Under the pieces are notes generated by a model that worked only from the letters and a program-made list of their open reading frames with translations, did no database searches and was not told the DNA's origin. Shown here piece after piece: positions 47,927 through 64,000 of a stretch of DNA of 64,000 nucleotides (its first letter is position 1; every line of letters begins with the position of its first letter). A program made the position numbers and the translations under genes. Source of the stretch: Lepisosteus oculatus (Eukaryota > Chordata > Actinopteri > Semionotiformes > Lepisosteidae); NCBI RefSeq assembly GCF_040954835.1, contig NC_090711.1, forward strand, positions 7,323,501 through 7,387,500, read 5' to 3'.

Positions 47927-50244
47927 GTAAGAGGCAATATGAATCTGCTATACTATAACCTCTTCTGCTGCAATAGGGGGAATTTCTTACTGTTTTTTTG
48001 TTGGTATGTTTTCATGAAGCACCGGGGTTCAGAGTGTAAAACCGAGAGGTCCGTCTTCACCTGCTGGGAGGTATCAATGTTTGCTAGGAGACATGTAGAA
48101 CATGATGCTAAAAGTAATTTGTTACCTTCAAGAAGAAAACTAGAGACACATTCTCAACAAGCAAAATTGAATATTCTACTGACTCATAAACTGCAACTCT
48201 CTTGCAGTGGTTTTCTGGTAAGGATGGGATGATATCAATTCGAAGTAATGGAGGAATCAAACTTTGCAGCTTGCAAAGCCAGCTATGTTTTATCGGGATA
48301 AATAAAAAGACAAACAAAGATGTTTGTTTGCTGGGGAATCCACTGCTAAGGACATTCGAGGCCTTTGCTTTATTTTCATGAGGACCAATGAGCATGAGCA
48401 TAGCATTGCGCTATAGAATACAGGATTTTAGATTCAAGACCACAATGACATAATTATTTTGATAACTCTGTTTTAAACATGCAGCAAATACCTTCTGCTC
48501 TAAATGTTACTAAATGTTTGCCATCTCAATATTACCACACCTGGGCTCAAGGGAACTAATACATTCTAGAACTAATAAATTAGTTTTACTTGATTTGGTT
48601 GAAATGTTAAAATTATTCCAAATATCTAGAGGATCAAGCACATTGCCTGGCTCAAGGATTGACAATCAATAATCTCATAACAGACGAGGTTATAAATTAA
48701 TACATTTCTTATGACCTGGTTAGAGTATGATTATTTCAATCCTGTTTGCAAAACTATGTGACAAAACAACATAATACATGTTATCTTAAGATTAAACGTC
48801 TTTTTCCATATACTGATGCTTTTCTAAAAAGATTTTTAGCCTCATTGTCTTTTCTTCTTGCTAAAATGGTGAAATTAATGATTAACTATAATTGAGAAGT
48901 TATTTAACGTTAATATGCTTATTTTAATGAATGCTGAGATTTGTTTGCCTACAAGCCAGCCTGTCTGTCTGGTTAAGTACAGTTTGACTTGAGTGGATTA
49001 TTCTCTTTGATCTGATCTTGACAATCAGGGCAGCAGTAGTACATTGCCTAGTGTTGCTGGTATATAATGAAAACATTCAAATGAATGTGATTTGATATTG
49101 TTAAAAAGTGCATATTAAACAGCTAATGTGAAATGATTGCTGAATTAAATTTAGCATGTCTGATTTCTTTGTTGGGTGGGTGAAACATGTATATCCTGCA
49201 TTAGCAAGGTTTAAACTCGAATGTTTGTGGTTCTTGTATGAAAAATGAACATTTCGAACTATTTTCCCATTTCTCATTGAAATAAATATAAAAAAAGTTA
49301 TTAAATGCATTCAGTATATAAAATGTTTACAATTTTCAACTGTAAATGGGGCTGCAGGTCTCAGAAACATCCCAAATTCAGACCCTTCTGTCCTGACATT
49401 GTAAAATTATTGATGATTAATAATGACAAGTGATCATGAAATAATGAAAAACATCATGAAGTTATTGTTCATTTAGATTAGTGCATTTAAGCTTGGTCAG
49501 TGGGATACTATAGTACTGGGATAGCAGTGGATCCTGTCGTCCTATGGTATGAAAACAATTTTTTTCCAAATAAACTCCAGAATACATTTCTAATACACAA
49601 TATTATTAATATATTTAGATATTATTATGGAGGAGTAATGAAGTTTGTTTAAAAAACATTGCAAATCGCAGTAAGTTTGTTATATCAGATGTTAGATAAC
49701 GATTATTGCATTAACTGGTACTGTTTCTAAGTAGAAAAAGAATTATGTGAATTTCATTTTATTTTAATATCTTTGGAAAGAAAATATCTTAACATATTCA
49801 ATTACAGAAACAGTTGTTTTAATTCTTTGTGACATTGGCAGCTTGGTCAAGAATTTAGTCCTGTTCATGTCTTAATGTCTGTCTGATTCATACTCATATA
49901 CAGTACAGTATGTTGTCTCAGTATGAGTCTCTGTCTACAAGGTCATGGTACTTTCTAATGTGTAAAGACTTAAGAGGCAGCCATTTTAGGCATGTATTTA
50001 CATATAATGTCAGATCTGCAATTCAGGGAAAATTAGGGCAAATACATCAATGAATAAATAACCTTCTGCTTCCCATTCTGAGAACTTTCTTATTACTGTA
50101 GATTAATGGGAAGTTTAAAATTAAAGTATTAAGAGGGACCCTATTCAGGATAGACTAGTTTTGATAGATTTCTTTGATGCTCTTCAGTGATTAGTAACCC
50201 TCTCTAACGTGGGATGTTTCATCTCCCCTCTGCTTCTCCCCTAG
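47927..50244. other. Presumed first intron of eef1a2
   Basis: No exon or clear repeat is recognisable in this AT-rich stretch. It would be intron 1 if the proposed noncoding exon is right. Confidence 0.4.
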
Positions 50245-50273
50245 ACCTGCCTTGTTCCCAAGCTTCCAACTAG

Positions 50274-58143
<7,870 letters not shown>

Positions 58144-58636
58144 ATCGAGCGGCAGCAGTGCATGTTGGCCGGAGCGCCCCAGCCTCCAGGCGGCCCCCAG
58201 TACCTCCTCTCCACGGGGCATGCCCACACATCCGCTTCTAAAACACTCTTCGGCAACGACTGGATGCTAACTATCAAAGTCCAATGGAAGTTCTTTAAAA
58301 GGAAAAGCATGCTCCAGCATTTGTAAGGCTTCTTGTTAATTTTACCATTAAACTGGTCCACCCACTTCACTGCTGCCAGTGCTGTCATTTCACTCACTCC
58401 ACATAAGAAAGAACACAGCCTTTTTTAAAGGGCAGAATATGGAGTTAATGGACTTGTCTGTCTCGGGTGATCTGTAGATGCTGAAGAAGACTCCCTGCTA
58501 AGGATATTTACTCCATGCATTCTAAAAACAAGGGGCGAATAATATTAACAGTTTTAAAATATGTACTTATTCCTAAAAAATATCTGCATTATATATACTG
58601 CTTTTCAAAAGGCTTAGACATTTGACCTTTTATGGC

Positions 58637-58695
58637 CTTGTCAGTTGCTTGCCAGGATAGGTTCTGGCTTCCTTGCGACACTGAATTGGAAGAAT
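58637..58695 (+). repeat. SINE/LINE tail fragment in the eef1a2 3' UTR
   Basis: 'gccaggataggttctggctt' and 'ccttgcgacactgaattgga' resemble the 3' part of the SINE at about 45995-46035 (ggttaggctctggcttcccg). Only about 60 bp remain. Confidence 0.5.
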
Positions 58696-58961
58696 TTAAT
58701 TGGTCAATTTGACTTAGCAGCTACAACATTTCATATAGACCGTTTATGTAGAGTTTATAGACTGTTTATATAGTGTTTACCTTTTTGTTTTGCCTTCTTA
58801 TTTTTGAAGATTCTGATCAAGAACAGGTTTCTTCTCACCCAAATGAATCTGTATCAACAACAGTCACAGTTATTGCACAGTAAAAACCACTAGTGGAGTT
58901 AAGAGCTGATGGTATTAAAATACGTGGGTTCTATATGTAATCCTGATTATGTAAAAGACTG

Positions 58962-58967
58962 AATAAA
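58962..58967 (+). terminator. eef1a2 polyadenylation signal (AATAAA)
   Basis: AATAAA lies about 820 bases after the stop codon, followed by the GT-rich 'cagtgtatttagtgta'. It gives a 3' UTR of about 840 nt. Confidence 0.55.
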
Positions 58968-58989
58968 CAGCAGTGTATTTAGTGTATAA

Positions 58990-61900
58990 AATGTTATCTA
59001 TTGAAATATTTTATAGAGTTTTAATTGTTTTCTAACTCGAGCATAGTGTTTGTACCACTAGACAGCTGGCTTGTTCCGGATATTGGGAGTAATTCGAATT
59101 AGAATACTACAGTTCCCTCTTTCTTCTTCCTAAATTTAAGGCATTGCACATGTCTCATAATTCAAATTTACAAGTTGAGTCACAGAAGTAATGACTTTAT
59201 TGGAAATCCATCATGGCCGCATTTAGCAATGAGATAATTTTACATAATGTTTCAGTATGTAAAACATTTTTCTTTCTTTGAATTTCTTTAATTTATTATC
59301 CAGCACCAAGCCTAGACCTTCAGGCTACAATATTTTGCAACGCAGAGAAAATCATTGTCAAGTGCTATAAAAAGAATTCAGATCATTAGCACAGCACTGT
59401 GTGCACTGAGGAAAAACAGATTGCTCAAATCATGTAAAATCTTCTCAGACTGTACACATTATATTTCTATCTAGAATTTGGCTTGAAAGTCACGTACAAG
59501 CAGCATCACCAGAGTGATCAGCTGTGCACTGTGAAAAACAATTCATAATTTTGTTCTAAAATTTTGTAATATTTTATGTTGTAAGACTGACGTGTAACAT
59601 CCTGGATCTGCTGAGCTGATGGCAAGCGTTTGAAAGCACTGGGAATCATCTTCTGAACTTTATTGAATCTGACACCGAGACTGGGTATTCCAGAGCTGAC
59701 TCTGGAGGGAAGGTGTGTCTGCAGGTCTTCATTCCCGCAGCTGTTAATGACCTAAATCAGCTTATTACTGCTTAAATTAGATCAACTTACCACCTCTTCA
59801 CAGCATTTTGAGGTGCTGGTGCTTTAAAGAGACTTAGAAGGCCTATGGACACCTGTGCTGTGAAGGTTACAGACCTCTACATTAAGGAAAATTGCCAGTG
59901 ATTTGGAAGAGAAATCAAATACACATTTAAACAAGTAAACACATCAAGCTAGAACTTTGTAATCATTGCAGATAATAGTGGTATGTTTCAAGAAATGCCA
60001 TAAACTCCTTTGTTAAATTGCAGGATCTTCCTCCACAGTCACTCATGTCTTGTTCTCTGGAAGATGAAGGTCTATTACAGATTCAGGGTGATACTAGATT
60101 TTATCATGTTATGTATGTCATCACTACATACACTGTTGGCATTTCCTCCGTACAGGAAATGTGATCTTAGCGCCTTTAAACCGATCATCTCAAACATGTG
60201 AGTCCGTAGGAGGACGAAAGTTACTCTCCTCACTGCTTTTGATCCATTCCAGCGGCTGATTTCTCAATGTTGGAAGGAAAAGTCTTTTCCACCTGCTGAC
60301 GTGCTAAATGCTGCAAGCTGTAATGAACTGTAGAGGCTTAACAGTACTTCTCATTCTGACTGAAATCCTTTCCTAATTTGCTGTCCTGCTTGTGAGGAAC
60401 GCAGACGGCCAGTCGAGGCGGTCCAGGTGTCCGCAACACGGTTCTCTAACTTGGGCCATGCCAAAGGAATTGGGAAACTTCTGATGAGCTTCGTAAAGGA
60501 TAAAACAGGAATGTTCAAGGATTATATCTCTATACATATGGTGTCATGTAGAAGATAGTAATTTGTATAACCCTGCGCTACAGTGCCTCTCCTTTCCCTT
60601 CACATTTATTGCAAAGCAACATAGAATCTATCCATCCATTAATTGTCTTGTAGCTCTGGCCAGTGCACGCTGACAGTGGAGCCGGAGCCTAGCAACGCAG
60701 AATGTCTGCTTTAAATAACTTAATGTTGATATATTAAGTAGTAGTTACATTTCCATGTATTATCCATATACACAGTATATTATTGGTAGCATCTGGATCA
60801 TTATAATTTGTGATTGACTTAGTTCTGAAGCAAATTCCCCACAAAATAAATTGAACTTAGTTTTTAATTCATATCAATATGAAAGACTGTTATATAAATA
60901 AAGATGCTAAATGGTTAATTTAAATCACTCAATTTGTTAAATTATTTAAGCATACTTTTATGCTGACTCACTGCATAGCTCAATCAATCCTTTTAGGTTC
61001 TCTAAAGCCTATGACCTAATCATTATATAATTATAATTGTGAGTGAAGCAGACTTGTGGTAAGTATCTGCTCACATCTGAAAACAGATTAAAAAAAAGTT
61101 TCCCTTAATTGTCTTTTCAGTGGGGTATTGGAACATTGTACCACATATCTTTATGGTCTGAGATATTTTCTAGTATATGTTTGTACTTGTATACATTACT
61201 GTATAATGTAGTTTAATCTAGCTATCTATAAATTAAAAGTATTAACATTTTTATCCACTGTGATGCATTTAAAATGGGATTTGTGACAGTTTTTTTCAGT
61301 TTTTTATGAATGCGATTTAAAAATGTATATTGTTAAATTTAATATACTATATAGGTTTTTTGACGCATTTGACTATTAAAGATTATAATCTATCACTATC
61401 TCCTAAATACAGGAAAGCTATATATGGTTTTACATCTTTCTGCTCCCTGTGTGTGTCTGTGAGGACTAGGCATGATGTGATACAAAGATTTTTTGTACTT
61501 CAGATCTACTTGTTTTTGTGCTAAAGCACACAGGCCCTTTCATCAGCCTAAGTGTTGTCAGTAATTACACATTGTGTTATTTTTTCTGGGGCAGTGAAAA
61601 GACAAAATATAGAAACCACCCTCTGTTATTTCTTGGAACATTCTGTGGTATCTTGTGGCAATTTGGAGTAGTAATTGCCTTTATCTCCACAGATGTTGCA
61701 CTTTGGAGTTTGTTCTGGCACTGAAATAGATTGTTTCTGTCTTTAAAATACACTCACAGAAGAAACTGACTGTAATATCAGAAGATAACAGAAATCAGAA
61801 ACAAACTGTTGTCTTACCTACCACTCATGGAGACAAAAGCTGTCTTTTGAACACATTATTGCCTCCCATTAGGATGCTCATGATTAATTTATGAAACCAC

Positions 61901-62542
61901 TAATCCTGGTTTGCAAAACATCCAACTATTTGCACTGTCTATGCCTAAGAGGGCATCATCTGGGGTAGGCTTGCAGAGTCTTGCGTTGTTTCTTCCAAAT
62001 AATGTAATATTGGTGACACTTGTTTTTTTCTGACAGAAGTTTAAGCGAACATACTGTAACAGTCCTCTTTTGAAAAACTGAATACCTGGACCTGGGAGGT
62101 TACAAGTTAAATAATGCCTGCATTCAGGACTGCAGAGAACAATGTCCAAGACACATGAGGCAAAGCAGCAATTGAATCTGTGATTGAGATTCATATTGTT
62201 TTCCATTAATCTTAAAAAAAAATAAAATTGTCAGCGCCAGTCTTTACGGAGTCCTGTGCATTTATTTACGTTCCATTCCTATTGATTAATGACAGCGAGG
62301 AGCCCCGGAGCAGTATGAGTTTATTCGTCCGCCCACCGATCGTACTGTGACTATGAGTAGCAATGTTACTAATAAAAATAAGCAGTGATTGATCCCGCCG
62401 TATCTAGTGAACTATCATCTTCGAAGTCTGTGCGCAAATGCTTCCGGCACCGATGCAATTTCGCAATCAAGTGTCAGACCTTAAAATAATATGAGGCTGA
62501 AAACATGCGATATTGGCTTGCAATAGATGAAGCCGTCTGGTG

Positions 62543-62544
<2 letters not shown>
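58990..62544. other. Gene-free stretch downstream of eef1a2
   Basis: No exon is supported. A small L2-like fragment ('ctatccatccattaattg', 'gagccggagcctagcaacgc') lies at about 60628-60707. The rest is AT-rich unique sequence. Confidence 0.4.

Positions 62545-62602
<58 letters not shown>
62545..62602 (+). repeat. (TAA)n microsatellite, about 19 units
   Basis: Uninterrupted TAA triplets over 58 bp. This is a long, perfect tract and likely polymorphic. Confidence 0.97.
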
Positions 62603-64000
62603 TTCTTCTGTTTTAGTTTTGAGATTGGAGTTTAATTATTTCTGCCCCTAGAGGGAGCTGTGTCCATTACAGACGGATGGCGTACTTACGTGCGGGTCTG
62701 GTTTCCTTTTCTACCTCTCCGGAGTTCAAGGATAATTAATGTGATTTACAACGATTAAGTGCAAGTTAAAAAGCAGTTTGTAATTCTCCCAAATTTTAAC
62801 AAACGGATTACAGGTAGGCCGTGGTATTAAATAAATCTTATAACATTATAATGAATGGTAGCTGAATAGGTTATATAACATTTTCCAAGCTCTTTAATTT
62901 GTTATTGTTATGTACTAAATGGATACTAAATGAATGAAAAAGGACATACGGTTTACATCGCACAGGGTTAATGGAAATACAATTTTATTGGTAGTAAATG
63001 CTTTTAACAGGTTGTTTACAGACTGCCCCGGTGAACTTTAAGGTAGTTACTGTAAACTACCTTTGTAAAGCCTTATAACAACAATTAAGATGCAAGCCAA
63101 GTATTGTAACATACGCTCCTGCTGCTACTATTTATTGCACGCAGCACAATTGAAAGGAACGGGAAAGAAACACTTTTGATTAACAGCGTTAGACTTAAGA
63201 TGTAAGGTCTTTTTCAATTTCGTTATCAGTTTAAAAATAGATAGCGTAAAGAGTAGCCATACTGTGAAACTAAACGAAAAGCTTCAGCTGAGTGGGGAGC
63301 ACGTTATTTTTTTTTGTTAAATTTGTTATTGACTGATGTAGTTTTTAACAGATTTGCCCGTTCCCCTCCCTAATTACCTAGTAGTGTGCATTATGGCTTT
63401 GCCAGAAACAAGCAACAGCATTTAACACTAATTGCTAATAATATTTATGTTCAGTAGATATCTGACACTGATCCTGAATGATAGACGTTTTTTTCTGCCG
63501 ACAAAGATGCGAGAAAAGCTAAGGATCAGTAAGCTCTTTCTAACCTTGCTGTCAAGCCAGACCCTAACCTCGATTAATACACCTCATCAGAAGACCTTGT
63601 CAAGAAAACGGCTCTTGGCCTCAAGCAGACAGGGTTCTGCTTGGGCGATCACAGTTTGGCCTATGGGATGTGGCCTCAAGACTGTGCAGATTTCTCCTTT
63701 TATAGCCTGTCTGAGCTCCTCGTTTACTGCCTTCACTTGTTGCCATCAAGGACTAGAACCCTGTGCCTCTCTCATAATGTGGAAGCTGATCGTATTGCTC
63801 GGGTGTGGTGCTGCCATTAACCACCTCCTGCTAATGCTGTCCTACACTTACATTCATTGGGGTGACAGTTAGCCAGAGGTACTGTACAAAACGGGCCTCA
63901 TTAATGATCCTTCTTATGTTTGGAGCTCCTTCTACTCCATAATGCACATGACAAAACTTTAATATGGAAGTATTGCTTAAATAAAAGATTTTATTTGGAA
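62603..64000. other. Right edge, no gene seen
   Basis: A CTCF-like CCCCTAGAGGGAGC (13 of 14 positions) lies at 62645-62658. A 146-codon open frame at 63432-63872 has no recognisable domain. A gene could begin beyond the window. Confidence 0.35.

Noticed and set aside
47642-48232. 196-codon open frame before eef1a2
   Set aside because: It runs across the better-supported noncoding exon and its donor, has no domain, and has a cysteine/serine-rich composition typical of chance frames.
62645-62658. Strong insulator call for the CTCF-like site at the right edge
   Set aside because: One isolated 13/14 match is expected by chance at some rate in a window this size, and nothing nearby supports it.

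Overview
The window reads as nuclear DNA from a ray-finned fish. Genes are intron-split and widely spaced. The three protein genes are vertebrate orthologues: id1, mrgbp and eef1a2, whose human counterparts all lie on chromosome 20. The repeats are fish-type: Tc1-like transposons, a Tigger/pogo-like relict, 5S-rRNA-headed SINEs and L2-like fragments ending in the usual fish consensus. The abundance of 5S-headed SINEs and the preserved three-gene linkage make me think of a non-teleost fish such as a gar or bowfin; that is a guess.

Layout. Positions 1-28.7 kb hold no gene I can support: repeat remnants, low-complexity DNA and, at 13.26-14.89 kb, a young Tc1-like transposon with an open 339-residue transposase and 213-bp inverted repeats differing at only 3 positions. 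From 28.77 to 31.3 kb lies id1 (+), with a distal BMP-response-element-like cluster about 1.2 kb upstream and a CCAAT/GC-box/TATA proximal promoter. A decayed, internally deleted Tc1 copy follows at 31.8-33.0 kb. A further SMAD-type site at 33.57 kb and a CTCF-like site at 34.6 kb lie between id1 and mrgbp. mrgbp (-, five coding exons, 202 aa) covers 37.28-41.31 kb. Just 5' of it is an unusual seven-unit, 63-bp CpG-rich array of TCGCGA palindromes and GC boxes (41.7-42.1 kb), then a triple CCAAT box. From 42.5 to 47.8 kb I see one 5S-SINE carrying a perfect CTCF-type motif and no confident gene. eef1a2 (+, seven coding exons, 463 aa) runs from 50.31 to 58.14 kb, with a probable noncoding first exon near 47.9 kb. 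A Tigger-like relict sits in the intron after its first coding exon. A 41-bp minisatellite that repeats the exon-4 splice acceptor sits in the next intron. From 59 to 64 kb there is no supported gene, only a (TAA)n tract and repeat fragments.

The three genes do not form an operon or pathway: ID1 is a dominant-negative HLH regulator, MRGBP a NuA4/TIP60 acetyltransferase subunit, and eEF1A2 a translation elongation factor. The most unusual structures are the splice-acceptor minisatellite in eef1a2, the palindromic array upstream of mrgbp, the SMAD-type sites on both sides of id1, and CTCF-type motifs carried by SINEs.
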